Shown here in pieces: positions 8,041 to 17,044 of a stretch of DNA of 64,000 nucleotides. Position numbers and translations under genes: made by a program. The notes under the pieces were generated by a model that was given only the letters and a program-made list of their open reading frames with translations, made no database searches and was not told where the DNA came from. The stretch lies in the NCBI RefSeq assembly GCF_001591645.1, contig NZ_BCVH01000008.1, positions 1 through 64,000 of the forward strand, given 5' to 3'. This DNA comes from Robertmurraya korlensis NBRC 107688 (lineage in GTDB: Bacteria > Bacillota > Bacilli > Bacillales > Cytobacillaceae). Position 1 is the first letter of the stretch. The number at the start of each line of letters is the position of its first letter.

Positions 8041-10093
8041 CCACTTACTAATCACGAAAATCATTATGTTTGTCTTAGTAATCGTCTGTTTTACGGGGGT
8101 TATTTATAACATTGTGGTTGTGGAAATTGAAAATGGTGGAAATTTTGGAGCGGTTTTTGAAGAGGATTATTTTCACAGCTTGTCATATGTACAAGAAAGT
8201 GAAGAGATAATCAGTAAGCTTTCCATATTAATAGAAGAATATAAGAGTGAAGAACATATTTTAAAAGGTGGGACACTTAGTGAAGAAGAAATGAGGGGTA
8301 TTGAAGAATCATTATACTCTGATTTCCAAGCATTCTCTAGAAGCTACAATCCAGAACAAAGTGAAGAAGTCAACTATGCAAGGTTCCAAGAGGAATATGC
8401 AGATCAAATCTCCCAGGCAAGGGATGAGACAATTAAAAGTGACTTAAGAGATTTTCATATCATTTTGCAAGAATTAAAAGCGTATGATGGCCCATTGTAT
8501 TACGGAAGTGACAGTGTAAATGTATACACAAACACTACTTTAAAGGAAAAACAACAGTTCCAAACACATCCATCCTATATGATTTTTGAGGGATATAAAC
8601 AAGAGTTGTATCCAAAAGAAGTGACAAACAATGAACATCTATACCGGATGACAGAAAGTATTCAACAATTAAATCCGGAAAATCAGGTTATATATGTATC
8701 GTATACAGAGGAGTTTTTAGATCTTAAAGTTAAACAGTGGGAAGAAAAGAAGGAAATAGCTAAAAAAAGTTTGTATGGATTACTAGCCTTTCTACTAGGA
8801 TTTATTGTTTTCTTTTCGTATTTAGTACTTGTGATAGGTAGAAAAAAGTTTAAAGCGCAGGAGGTACACTTACATGCATTTGATAAACTATATACTGATC
8901 TTAATCTAGTTGTATCCATTCTTCTGTCAGCGCTTTGGTTTACATTTATAGAAGAGATCAATCTAACAAACATCGATGTATTGATTATCCCTTTAACACT
9001 TTCCTTTGGAGCAGTTGGGTTTGTCCTTTTTCTATCACTAGTGAAGCATGTCAAAAATAGAACATTATTCAAGCATAGCCTCATCTATAAGATATTTTAT
9101 AAGCTTTTTACATTCGTAGGAGATGTATTCGCAAGTGGAAATGTTGGTGTAAAAACGGTATTACTTGTCATTGGATATCCCTTATTGGTAGCGGGAACAT
9201 TTTTCATGTTTCCTATAACCTTGGGGATAGCAGCCTGGTTTGCCTTGAAGAAGGTGAAGGCATTTAAAGCAATAAAAGATGGGGTAGAAAGAATAAAGGA
9301 TGGGGATCTACACCATTCGATTTCTGTTGATGGAAAAGGTGAGTTTGCAAGCCTGGCTGGTAATATTAATAGCATTACCGATGGCCTGAAAACAGCGGTA
9401 GATAGTGAACTGAAAAGTGAGAGGTTAAAAACAGAACTCATCACCAATGTATCTCACGATATAAGAACGCCTTTGACTTCTATAATTACCTATGTAGACC
9501 TATTGAAAAAGGAAAATGACTTATCAAAGATAGAAGAATATGTGGAAGTATTAGATCAAAAATCAAAAAGATTAAAAGTATTAACCAATGATTTATTTGA
9601 AGCGGCAAAAGCTTCTAGTGGAAGTATTCCCGTTCATTTTGAGCAAATAGATATCGTCTCTTTACTAACACAGGGAATGGGAGAAGTGAACTCAAAGATT
9701 GAAGCCTTAGATCTAGATTTTAAGTTAAACTATCCGAAAAACAAAGTCTATATCACAGCCGATGGTAAGTTATTATGGAGATCTCTAGAAAATTTGTTAT
9801 CCAATATATTTAAATATGCACTTAGGGGATCAAGAGTGTATATAGATATTGAGGATTTAGGGAAGGAAGTATGTATCACTTTTAAAAATATATCAGCCTA
9901 CGAGTTAAATATATCAGCAGATGAATTGATGGAGCGTTTTACAAGAGGGGATGAATCTAGATCTAGTCAAGGTAGTGGGTTAGGTCTTTCGATAGCGAAA
10001 AGCCTTATTGAAATACAAAAAGGAAGATTTGACATTCAGGTAGATGGAGATTTATTTAAGTCAAGAATTTATATGCCTAAAGAAAACTCATAA
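8015..10093 (+). CDS. Multi-helix membrane sensor histidine kinase
   Basis: Partner kinase of the preceding regulator, up to 692 residues. A first helix lies at about 16-34, followed by an extracellular region of about 215 residues. Then come several membrane helices (about 255-275, 292-312, 320-340, 375-410) and a HAMP-like linker. The HisKA domain carries H481 in VSHDIRTPL, and the ATPase domain has N-box LENLLSNIFKY and G-box GSGLGLSIAKSL. The start is unclear: TTG at 8015 or TTG at 8027, both within the regulator's 3' end. Having extra helices between the sensor and HAMP regions is unusual for simple VanS-type kinases. Stimulus unknown. Confidence 0.85.
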   Translation: MDIKLKKFSHLLITKIIMFVLVIVCFTGVIYNIVVVEIENGGNFGAVFEEDYFHSLSYVQESEEIISKLSILIEEYKSEEHILKGGTLSEEEMRGIEESLYSDFQAFSRSYNPEQSEEVNYARFQEEYADQISQARDETIKSDLRDFHIILQELKAYDGPLYYGSDSVNVYTNTTLKEKQQFQTHPSYMIFEGYKQELYPKEVTNNEHLYRMTESIQQLNPENQVIYVSYTEEFLDLKVKQWEEKKEIAKKSLYGLLAFLLGFIVFFSYLVLVIGRKKFKAQEVHLHAFDKLYTDLNLVVSILLSALWFTFIEEINLTNIDVLIIPLTLSFGAVGFVLFLSLVKHVKNRTLFKHSLIYKIFYKLFTFVGDVFASGNVGVKTVLLVIGYPLLVAGTFFMFPITLGIAAWFALKKVKAFKAIKDGVERIKDGDLHHSISVDGKGEFASLAGNINSITDGLKTAVDSELKSERLKTELITNVSHDIRTPLTSIITYVDLLKKENDLSKIEEYVEVLDQKSKRLKVLTNDLFEAAKASSGSIPVHFEQIDIVSLLTQGMGEVNSKIEALDLDFKLNYPKNKVYITADGKLLWRSLENLLSNIFKYALRGSRVYIDIEDLGKEVCITFKNISAYELNISADELMERFTRGDESRSSQGSGLGLSIAKSLIEIQKGRFDIQVDGDLFKSRIYMPKENS

Positions 10094-10117
10094 TCTGATT
10101 TCAAACCCTTTTTAGAT

Positions 10118-10157
10118 AACAAAGCATCCCGCTACAAAGGGATGCTTTGTTTTTTAT
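10118..10157. terminator. Bidirectional terminator
   Basis: AACAAAGCATCCC pairs perfectly with GGGATGCTTTGTT over 8 nt, with T tracts on both strands. It serves the kinase gene (+) and the convergent binding-protein gene (-). Confidence 0.85.
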
Positions 10158-10159
10158 TA

Positions 10160-11089
10160 TTAATTTCCTAAAAAAGAAGTTTTTATAAACTCTAATTGCT
10201 TTTCAAGTGTAACCGGATCACTAAATGAAGCACCTTCTCCAGGCATTTCAAACACTTGGTTGTTTTTAACAGCAGGAATGTTTTTATACGTTTCTGTTTC
10301 TTGGAAAGATGTGTCTGCGTCTGAGTACTTACTTAAAATAACATAGTCGCCTGTATATTCAGGGATTACTTCTGTGGATAATGCATAATATCCAGACTCA
10401 AGAGCGACTTCCTTTACCTTCTCAGGCATTTTCAGTTTCATCGCTTGGTAGATAATTTCCGTTCCACGTGCCCAGTTTTCCCCAAATACATAAAGGTCTT
10501 TGCCGAAGCTTTCCATGACAGATACCGTTGCGTCCTCGCCAATTTTTGCTCGAATTTCTTCACCTGCAGCTTCTGCACGCTTCGTAAAGTCATCAACCCA
10601 GGTTTGAGCTTCTTTTTCTTTGTTTAAAAGTTTCCCAATTTCGATGTGTTGCGTTAGGTAATCAACTTTCCCCCAAGTGTAGGTTACAGTTGGAGCAATT
10701 TCATTTAATTTATCAAGGTTTTTGATATTCGATAATCCGATAATTAAATCAGGTTCTAATTCAATGATTTTTTCTAAGTTCTCATCTGACACTTCTTCCA
10801 CATCTTTTAGTTCTTCTGCGAAGGTTGGATTATTTTTTGACCAAACATCAACTCCAACAACATTTACTCCTAAATCTAATACATTTCCAGTAAAACCAGA
10901 AAGAAGGATGACTCTTTGTGGATCAGCTGGAACTTCAATTGGTCCTGATTCAGATTCGTATGTGATGGTTGATGGCTTTTCTTCTTCCTTTGGTGTCTCT
11001 GAACTGTTATCTGTTTCTTTAGCTTGGTTTCCGCAAGCACTAATAACAAGAACGAGTAAAAGTAAAAATGGAAAGAATAGTTTTTTCAT
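10160..11089 (-). CDS. Iron-siderophore ABC transporter substrate-binding lipoprotein
   Basis: FecB/FhuD-type periplasmic-binding-fold lipoprotein (309 residues) that captures ferric siderophore at the cell surface. The signal peptide ends in the lipobox VISAC. A Ser/Glu/Lys-rich linker follows, then the class III binding fold with QRVILLSGFTGNVLDLG and EKIIELEPDLIIGLS. A Fur box at 11136-11154 lies just upstream, so iron starvation should induce it. No permease or ATPase gene lies beside it, so it must share translocation components encoded elsewhere. The particular siderophore is not deducible. Confidence 0.88.
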   Translation of the reverse strand: MKKLFFPFLLLLVLVISACGNQAKETDNSSETPKEEEKPSTITYESESGPIEVPADPQRVILLSGFTGNVLDLGVNVVGVDVWSKNNPTFAEELKDVEEVSDENLEKIIELEPDLIIGLSNIKNLDKLNEIAPTVTYTWGKVDYLTQHIEIGKLLNKEKEAQTWVDDFTKRAEAAGEEIRAKIGEDATVSVMESFGKDLYVFGENWARGTEIIYQAMKLKMPEKVKEVALESGYYALSTEVIPEYTGDYVILSKYSDADTSFQETETYKNIPAVKNNQVFEMPGEGASFSDPVTLEKQLEFIKTSFLGN

Positions 11090-11135
11090 GGGGTATTCTC
11101 CTTTTAATTAGTTATTCCGTAACTGGAATATTATT

Positions 11136-11154
11136 GATAATGATTATCAGTATC
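11136..11154. promoter_or_regulatory. Fur box
   Basis: GATAATGATTATCAGTATC matches the 19-bp Fur consensus GATAATGATTATCATTATC with one mismatch. It lies 47 bp before the start of the siderophore-binding lipoprotein, where it would cover the promoter. Confidence 0.88.
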
Positions 11155-11330
11155 GTTTATGTTTTTAATATAAATCTAGTTAGGTTGAAAGTCAATTAAA
11201 AGTTTTCAACAAAAAAGAGAGTAATAGGAAATAGGTATTGCTCTTTATGTTGGAGGAAAATGGAACATCTGTATAGAACATAATCAGGACATACATTTTC
11301 TGGTTAAACAAGTCTAACGGAGGTTCCATA

Positions 11331-13424
11331 ATGAAGAGAATACCATCTATGATTTTCCTATTAGCTATTATTATATGTGGTGGAATCGTAAATGAAGCTC
11401 AAGCTTCTATAGTGATCAATCAAGAAAAAACTGGAAAATATAATATTTATGAAAATATGGAAATACTTGAGGATAGAGAAGGGAAGCTGACAATTAACGA
11501 TGTATCCTCCCCCACTATATCCAAGCAGTTTAAAGCTAATAATAAAGGCATTCCGAGTTATGGATATAAGTCATCGGTTTATTGGATGCGATTTGAAATA
11601 GATAATCAACAACGTACGGAGAGGTATATCCTAGAATTTCCTTATGCCCCTCACGATTCGATTACTTTATATGAACCAACTGTTGGCAATGAGTATACTT
11701 CCTTATATGGTGGTGATTTACTTCCGTTCTCAGAGAGAGACCGGAAGCATCGTCATGTTACGTTTGAATTAACATTAGCTGAAAAGGAAACAAGTACCTA
11801 TTATGTGAGAATAAAAAGTGAAGGATCCTTACAACTTTCGGTTGTACTCTGGGATGAAGAAGCGTTTTCTGAAAAAGGCTTAAGAGAGTATCTACTATTC
11901 GGAATTTACTATGGGGCAACTCTTGTAATGGTTGCTTATAACATCTTTTTATATTCCTCTTTACGCTTACGGAGCTATTTATGGTATGTCCTGTTAATCT
12001 TTGCGGTTAGCATGACTCAATTAACATTGAATGGATTTGCCTATCAATTTTTATGGCCGGATTTCCCATGGTGGAACAATCGCTCTATTGTGTTTTCGAT
12101 CGCTCTCTCTAACTTGGCAGGAGCATTATTTGTTAATAAGTTTCTAGAAGTTCGGAATTATGCACGGGTGTGGAGCAGGATTTTACAAGTGCTCTCGGTA
12201 CTCAATATGGGGATTATCGGTGTGTTATTGCTGTCCTATCCTCTTGCTTTACATCTTGTTACTCTTTCTACTATTCTCTTTATTCCGGTCGTTCTGACTA
12301 CAACCATCCTTTGCTGGAAACGGGGGAATAAGGCTGCACGCTTTTTATTTTTCGCGTGGTTTATCTTTCTGTTGACGGGGTTAATATCTTCCTTGTCGGA
12401 TGCAGGGATCTTGCCACTGAATATTTATACCAGACATGCCTCCTTGATAGGATCACTTATCGAAATGATTCTCCTTTCATTAGCACTGGCTGATCGAGTG
12501 AAAATCATTCAAATGGAAAAAGAAAATGCAGAACGAGCCACACTTTTATTAAATGAAGAGCTCGAAGAAAGAGTACAAAAAAGAACAGAAGAACTGCAAA
12601 TCAGTACAGAAAAGCTATTAAGTATGGAAAGATCACGGCGCCATTTATTATCCAATATCTCACATGATTTGGGTACACCAATGACATCTATTCAAGGATA
12701 CGTCAAAGCCATGCTGGACGGAGTCATCGAACCGTGTGATCAAAATTATTTAGGAATTATATATGAGAAAACCTTATATGTTGACAGGTTAATCCAAGAT
12801 CTATATGACCTTTCAAGATTAGAAGCTAAGCAGGCAAGTTTTTATATGAATAAGGGTAAAGTTGGCGAGTTTATCCAATTTTTGAATGCCTTTGAAGTGG
12901 ATGTCACTAGTAAAAATATTGTGTTTCAGCTTGATAGCAAGCTTTCACAAAATCAAAATCAATGGATTCTCTACTTAGATTTGAACCGGATTAGGCAAGT
13001 CATGGCAAATCTACTTTCGAATGCAGTCAAATATACAAAAGAGAATGGGATTATTTCGCTTGAAGTCATCGAATTTGAGGATTTTTATAAAAAATATAAG
13101 GAAAGACAGGGGCACGTAGAGGAAATTGCTGTGAGTTTGGAGAAGAAGGTGAACAGTCACAGTGGGAAGAGCTTAGTAATCGGTGTTCATGATAATGGAA
13201 AAGGAATTGATTCTGAGTCACTACCTTATATATTTGACCGGTTCTATCGAGCGGATGCGGAACACTATGATACGTATCGGAATGCGGGACTTGGGCTGGC
13301 AATAGTGAAAGAAATTATTGATTATCATCATGGGATGATATGGGCTGAAAGTTTAGTATCACAGGGAAGTTCTTTCTATTTTACATTACCTATTTACACT
13401 GGGGAGCCGGGGGAGAATAAATGA
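11331..13424 (+). CDS. 7TMR-DISM sensor histidine kinase
   Basis: A 697-residue membrane kinase. It has a signal peptide or first helix (1-25) and an extracellular DISMED2-type carbohydrate-binding-like domain (about 35-170; the YGYKSSVYWMRFEI and RYILEFPYAPHDSI segments are typical). Seven membrane helices (about 185-395), a coiled coil (about 395-435), HisKA with H445 in ISHDLGTPM, and an ATPase domain with NLLSNAVKY and GLGLAIVKE follow. The family senses extracellular ligands of unknown identity. The gene overlaps the next regulator by 4 bp (ATGA), showing coupling. DLGTP replaces the common DLRTP after the phospho-histidine. Confidence 0.87.
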   Translation: MKRIPSMIFLLAIIICGGIVNEAQASIVINQEKTGKYNIYENMEILEDREGKLTINDVSSPTISKQFKANNKGIPSYGYKSSVYWMRFEIDNQQRTERYILEFPYAPHDSITLYEPTVGNEYTSLYGGDLLPFSERDRKHRHVTFELTLAEKETSTYYVRIKSEGSLQLSVVLWDEEAFSEKGLREYLLFGIYYGATLVMVAYNIFLYSSLRLRSYLWYVLLIFAVSMTQLTLNGFAYQFLWPDFPWWNNRSIVFSIALSNLAGALFVNKFLEVRNYARVWSRILQVLSVLNMGIIGVLLLSYPLALHLVTLSTILFIPVVLTTTILCWKRGNKAARFLFFAWFIFLLTGLISSLSDAGILPLNIYTRHASLIGSLIEMILLSLALADRVKIIQMEKENAERATLLLNEELEERVQKRTEELQISTEKLLSMERSRRHLLSNISHDLGTPMTSIQGYVKAMLDGVIEPCDQNYLGIIYEKTLYVDRLIQDLYDLSRLEAKQASFYMNKGKVGEFIQFLNAFEVDVTSKNIVFQLDSKLSQNQNQWILYLDLNRIRQVMANLLSNAVKYTKENGIISLEVIEFEDFYKKYKERQGHVEEIAVSLEKKVNSHSGKSLVIGVHDNGKGIDSESLPYIFDRFYRADAEHYDTYRNAGLGLAIVKEIIDYHHGMIWAESLVSQGSSFYFTLPIYTGEPGENK

Positions 13425-14110
13425 GAACCGTTGTAATTGCTGAAGATGAAGTAGATATTCGGAATTTGTTGACGCTCTACCTTGAACGGGAGTATCAGGT
13501 CATCTCATTTGCCAATGGAAAGGAGGCGCTAGCCGGTATCATGGAAATCATGCCGGATCTTGTGATTCTAGATATTTTACTTCCCGGTATGAATGGTTTT
13601 AAAATTTGTGAAAGCCTACGAAAGAATCATATCCAGATCCCAGTCATATTTTTAAGTGCCAAAAGAGAACAAAGTGAAAAAATCAAAGGGTTAGAGATTG
13701 GTGCCGATGATTACATCACAAAGCCATTTGATCCAGGAGAACTAGTGGCCAGAGTAAAAGCACATTTGCGTCGTAGCAACCAGCAGATAGTATCTGAACG
13801 TAAGAACACACATATAATTAAATGGGGAGAGCTGCATATTGATACAGTACAATATGCAGTAACCGTTGGTGGAAAACCAATTCATTTATCAGCAAAGGAA
13901 ATACAGTTGTTAATTTTATTAGCTTCAAACCCTAGGAGAGTATTTAGTACCGAGCAGTTATATGACTTGATTTGGGGAGAAGATCATTATGGTGATTTAA
14001 AAACAGTGTCCGTTCATATCAGTACTCTACGAAAAAAGATTGAAAAAAGTCCTTCCAAGCCAGAGTATATTATTACATTAAGAGGGTTTGGATACAAATT
14101 TCTTCCATAA
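13421..14110 (+). CDS. OmpR-family response regulator
   Basis: Partner of the 7TMR-DISM kinase, 229 residues. The receiver has the acidic pair EDE at 8-10, phospho-acceptor D51 in VILDILLPGMNG, and K in ITKPFDPGEL. The winged-helix domain (about 125-229) ends in YIITLRGFGYKF. Start codon ATG lies inside the kinase's last codons. A SinI-like gene begins 107 bp downstream on the same strand, but no shared transcript can be proven. Confidence 0.88.
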   Translation: MRTVVIAEDEVDIRNLLTLYLEREYQVISFANGKEALAGIMEIMPDLVILDILLPGMNGFKICESLRKNHIQIPVIFLSAKREQSEKIKGLEIGADDYITKPFDPGELVARVKAHLRRSNQQIVSERKNTHIIKWGELHIDTVQYAVTVGGKPIHLSAKEIQLLILLASNPRRVFSTEQLYDLIWGEDHYGDLKTVSVHISTLRKKIEKSPSKPEYIITLRGFGYKFLP

Positions 14111-14217
14111 AAGTTTAATTTTCTCCTTTTATTATAATTTTCCAATTTCTTAACTTTAATTTAACCTTTACCCTTTATGATTAAAGCTATGAGATGGAAT
14201 GAACTAGGAGGAAAACC

Positions 14218-14364
14218 ATGAAAGAGATTCAGAATCTTGACGAGGAATGGATTCAACTAATCAAGCAGGCTAGAGATATGGGAATGTCCAAAGAGGAAGT
14301 ACGTGAATTCTTACAATCCATTATGGCAGGGAAAAATGTAACCGAGATTGTGGAGAGCGCTTAG
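14218..14364 (+). CDS. SinI-family anti-repressor, 48 aa
   Basis: A short gene with a strong AGGAGG ribosome binding site 7 nt before ATG. Its product has the SinI dimerisation helix pattern: LDEEWIQLIKQARDMGMSKE (residues 6-25), then EEVREFLQSI. In Bacillus, SinI binds the repressor SinR and frees biofilm-matrix and protease genes. This protein is slightly shorter than B. subtilis SinI (57 residues) and has no DNA-binding domain. No SinR homologue is encoded in the window. It converges on a subtilisin gene, a class of gene under Sin control in B. subtilis. Confidence 0.8.
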   Translation: MKEIQNLDEEWIQLIKQARDMGMSKEEVREFLQSIMAGKNVTEIVESA

Positions 14365-14484
14365 TGTTACTATTTCATTTACATAAATCATCATTTTCCT
14401 TCAATCGTACCACTAGTCACCCTCGATATAGTTACTGTATGTCCCATTTATGTAGTTTTCCAAAACTAAACGACTTTAATAATT

Positions 14485-14518
14485 AAGGAGACTGACATAA
14501 TACGCTATCAGTCTCCTT
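14485..14518. terminator. Bidirectional terminator between sinI-like gene and subtilisin gene
   Basis: AAGGAGACTGA pairs perfectly with TCAGTCTCCTT over a 12-nt loop, with an ATCTTTTT tail on the + strand and a T-containing tail on the - strand. Confidence 0.8.
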
Positions 14519-14532
14519 ATCTTTTTCACGTA

Positions 14533-15879
14533 TTACTTCAGCGCACTAACCGCATTTATCGCCCCAAAACCAGACTCGCCATCATAACCCGGCTTGAACC
14601 AATCATCAGCGGATGTTTGAATGATATGTTTGACCTGAGCAGGGGAGAGTACGTCCTTCCCATACTTAGCAATAATGACTCCAGCAAGGCCGGCTGTTTT
14701 AGGAGCAGCCATGGACGTGCCTGCATAGAAGGCATATCCTCCTGGAACTGTTGATAGGCATAATTTATTTCGATCTCTTAAAGACGTGTCACCAGTTTCT
14801 AACCAAGCTGTACCGTAGTCACCACCTGGTGCGATAACATCAATTTTCCCAACCCCATAGTTAGAATAGAAAGTAAGATTCTTTTCTTCCCCACCAGCAG
14901 CTACACGAATCAATGATTGGCTGCTTGGGCTTCGATGGGTTGCACCTTTATCATCTCCAGAAAGCTTCCCAGGACTTGAAATGTCAACGCCAGCGTTCCC
15001 TGCGGATCCGACTACTGTTACCCCATTCTTAATCGCGTATTGAATGGCACGGTTGAAGAGACGAACATCAGCAACAACCTCTTTTGTTGCATACTCTGGA
15101 TTTTGGAACCAATCGTAACCACCAAGTGACATGTTAACGACGTCCACATTATCATCTGCGGCTGTCATTAAAGCATTGGCGATATCAGAAGTATACGCTC
15201 CTCCTGTTGGCCCAAACACTCTGTACGCAGCAACTTTTAATTCAGGCCCGATTCCTAGTACTCTACCGTTTCCAGCAATCGATCCTGCTACGTGAGTACC
15301 ATGCCCATCCTCATCCATTGCACTCGTTATACCTGGTACAAAAGATTTTCCATAAGCATAGTTTTCTTTAATATCTGGATGAGTATAATCAATTCCTGTG
15401 TCCACAACGGCTACAACAATATCATTTCCATCCTTTGCTTCTCCAGTTCCCCCTTCCAAATTCCAAGAGGTACCATTGTTTGTCACTTGCTTAATATCCC
15501 ATTGATACATGTTATATAGATCATTTGCTTCAGTAGAGACGAAATCATCTTTTAGAACTTCTTCGTTTACAGGGGCTTCAGGATAAATGGTACTTTCCAT
15601 ACCAGCGTCTAGTACAGCTGTGTTTTTTTCAATGTTTGCTAGAAAGTGAGGGTTATCTGAGTTGACCTTTACAGCACCAAGTTTAGGTAACGCCTTAGTT
15701 ACTTTCCCACCAGAACTTTTTACTAGATCTTGATAGTTTGATGGAAGATTTGCATCGGACTTAAAAATAACTATGTAGTCTTTGTCCACTGCTTGAGCTT
15801 GAGTTACCCCCAAACTACCAAAAAAGGCAGTAGCGCTAAGTGTTGCTGTTAAAGCACCTGCAATCCATTTCTTCTTCAT
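14533..15879 (-). CDS. Secreted subtilisin-family serine protease (S8)
   Basis: Extracellular endopeptidase, 448 residues as pre-pro-enzyme. An Sec signal peptide (MKKKWIAGALTATLSATAFF, ending near AQA) and an inhibitor-I9 propeptide (KDYIVIFKSD onward) come first. The S8 domain then has the full triad: D160 in VVDTGIDYTHPD, H193 in DGHGTHVAG and S389 in GTSMAAP. The chosen ATG at 15879 has GGGGGA just before it; the longer frame to 15930 would bury the signal peptide. Secreted subtilisins supply amino acids in stationary phase. The neighbouring SinI-like gene suggests, without proof, a transition-state control link. Confidence 0.9.
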   Translation of the reverse strand: MKKKWIAGALTATLSATAFFGSLGVTQAQAVDKDYIVIFKSDANLPSNYQDLVKSSGGKVTKALPKLGAVKVNSDNPHFLANIEKNTAVLDAGMESTIYPEAPVNEEVLKDDFVSTEANDLYNMYQWDIKQVTNNGTSWNLEGGTGEAKDGNDIVVAVVDTGIDYTHPDIKENYAYGKSFVPGITSAMDEDGHGTHVAGSIAGNGRVLGIGPELKVAAYRVFGPTGGAYTSDIANALMTAADDNVDVVNMSLGGYDWFQNPEYATKEVVADVRLFNRAIQYAIKNGVTVVGSAGNAGVDISSPGKLSGDDKGATHRSPSSQSLIRVAAGGEEKNLTFYSNYGVGKIDVIAPGGDYGTAWLETGDTSLRDRNKLCLSTVPGGYAFYAGTSMAAPKTAGLAGVIIAKYGKDVLSPAQVKHIIQTSADDWFKPGYDGESGFGAINAVSALK

Positions 15880-16026
15880 TAAAATCCCCCTATTAAAAGA
15901 ATTTTCCAACAACTTAATTATAGAATTCACTTACCTAACGCTCAATGGGTGCATATTGTTTAAACTTGTCATTCCTTGTTCGAAATACAAAAAAGTTTCG
16001 ACAACCGTAATTTAAGTGGAACAAAA

Positions 16027-16057
16027 AGTCCTTCACTTATTTATGAAGGACTAAAAA
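16027..16057 (-). terminator. Terminator of the coat-glycosylation cluster
   Basis: On the minus strand AGTCCTTCA pairs with TGAAGGACT over 8 nt, followed by TTTTTG. It lies just after the epimerase gene. Confidence 0.75.
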
Positions 16058-16068
16058 TCAGCAAAATA

Positions 16069-17022
16069 TTATTGCTTATTATATAAACCCTTTAAATCCC
16101 CAATTTCCTTTAATAGGCCTTCCTTTAACGTAACCTTCGGATCATAATTTAATAGTTTTTGTGCTTTTGAAATATCAGCCCAAGTATGAACGGGCTCTCC
16201 GTAAGTCGATCCTGTATATCTACACTTAAGCTTTTGGCCAAGTGCTTCTTCAAGGATGGATAAGCAAGTTAAAAGGGAGGCCCTTTCTTTTCCGCCGATA
16301 TTTATCGTTTCTCCGACAATATCTAGCGAAGTAGCAGCAGAGGCAATAGCCTCTACACAGTCGCTGATATAAGTGAAATCCCTTGTTTGCTTTCCATCTC
16401 CGTAGATTTCTATTGTGTCATTGGTAAGTGTTTGTTTAATGAATTTATGAAAGGCCATATCTGGTCGCTGCCTTGGACCATAGACAGTGAATAATCGTAG
16501 GATGGTGATGGGAAGCCCATCGTTTTGATAAAATACTCGACACAAGTGTTCTCCTGATAACTTCGTAACTCCATATGGAGAGAGTGGAGTTGGTTCGGAA
16601 GTTTCGGTTACTTTTCCATCCTTTTGGCCGTACACAGATGAGGTTGAAGTATATATAAACTTTTTTATCGGAAACTTCACGCTTGCTTCTAATAATCGTT
16701 GGGTGACAATAATATTATTGGTTACATACAATGTGAAATCCTGTCCCCAGCTAGATCTTACACCGGGAACACCTGCCAGATGGTAGATGATATCTATTCC
16801 CTCAAGTAAGGTGTCCCAATCTACTTGTAATAAGTCCTCTTCAACAAATGTAAATCTATTAGAGTGATGTAGGTTTTGAAGGTTTCGTTCGCGAATCGAT
16901 CTTGAAGTACCATATGGCAAAAATACATCAATACCTATCACCTCATTTTGTGGGCTTTGTAGCAAGCGCTCACAGAGATGAGATCCAATAAAACCGGCAG
17001 CCCCTGTGACAAGAATCTTCAT
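16069..17022 (-). CDS. NAD-dependent sugar-nucleotide epimerase/dehydratase
   Basis: A 317-residue extended short-chain dehydrogenase acting on nucleotide sugars (UDP-glucose or UDP-glucuronate 4-epimerase-like). It has the Rossmann motif GAAGFIGSHL at residues 7-16, the TSTSSVYG segment and the SPYGVTK (YxxxK) catalytic motif. The C-terminal substrate-binding part contains the GDGKQTRDFTYI segment. The ATG at 17022 has AAGGAG 8 nt upstream; a GTG three codons earlier is too close to it. It is the last gene of the cluster with the CotSA-like glycosyltransferase and CotS-like protein, so it probably supplies the sugar donor. The exact sugar is unknown. Confidence 0.87.
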   Translation of the reverse strand: MKILVTGAAGFIGSHLCERLLQSPQNEVIGIDVFLPYGTSRSIRERNLQNLHHSNRFTFVEEDLLQVDWDTLLEGIDIIYHLAGVPGVRSSWGQDFTLYVTNNIIVTQRLLEASVKFPIKKFIYTSTSSVYGQKDGKVTETSEPTPLSPYGVTKLSGEHLCRVFYQNDGLPITILRLFTVYGPRQRPDMAFHKFIKQTLTNDTIEIYGDGKQTRDFTYISDCVEAIASAATSLDIVGETINIGGKERASLLTCLSILEEALGQKLKCRYTGSTYGEPVHTWADISKAQKLLNYDPKVTLKEGLLKEIGDLKGLYNKQ

Positions 17023-17044
17023 GATGCACACTCCTTTGTGGCTG

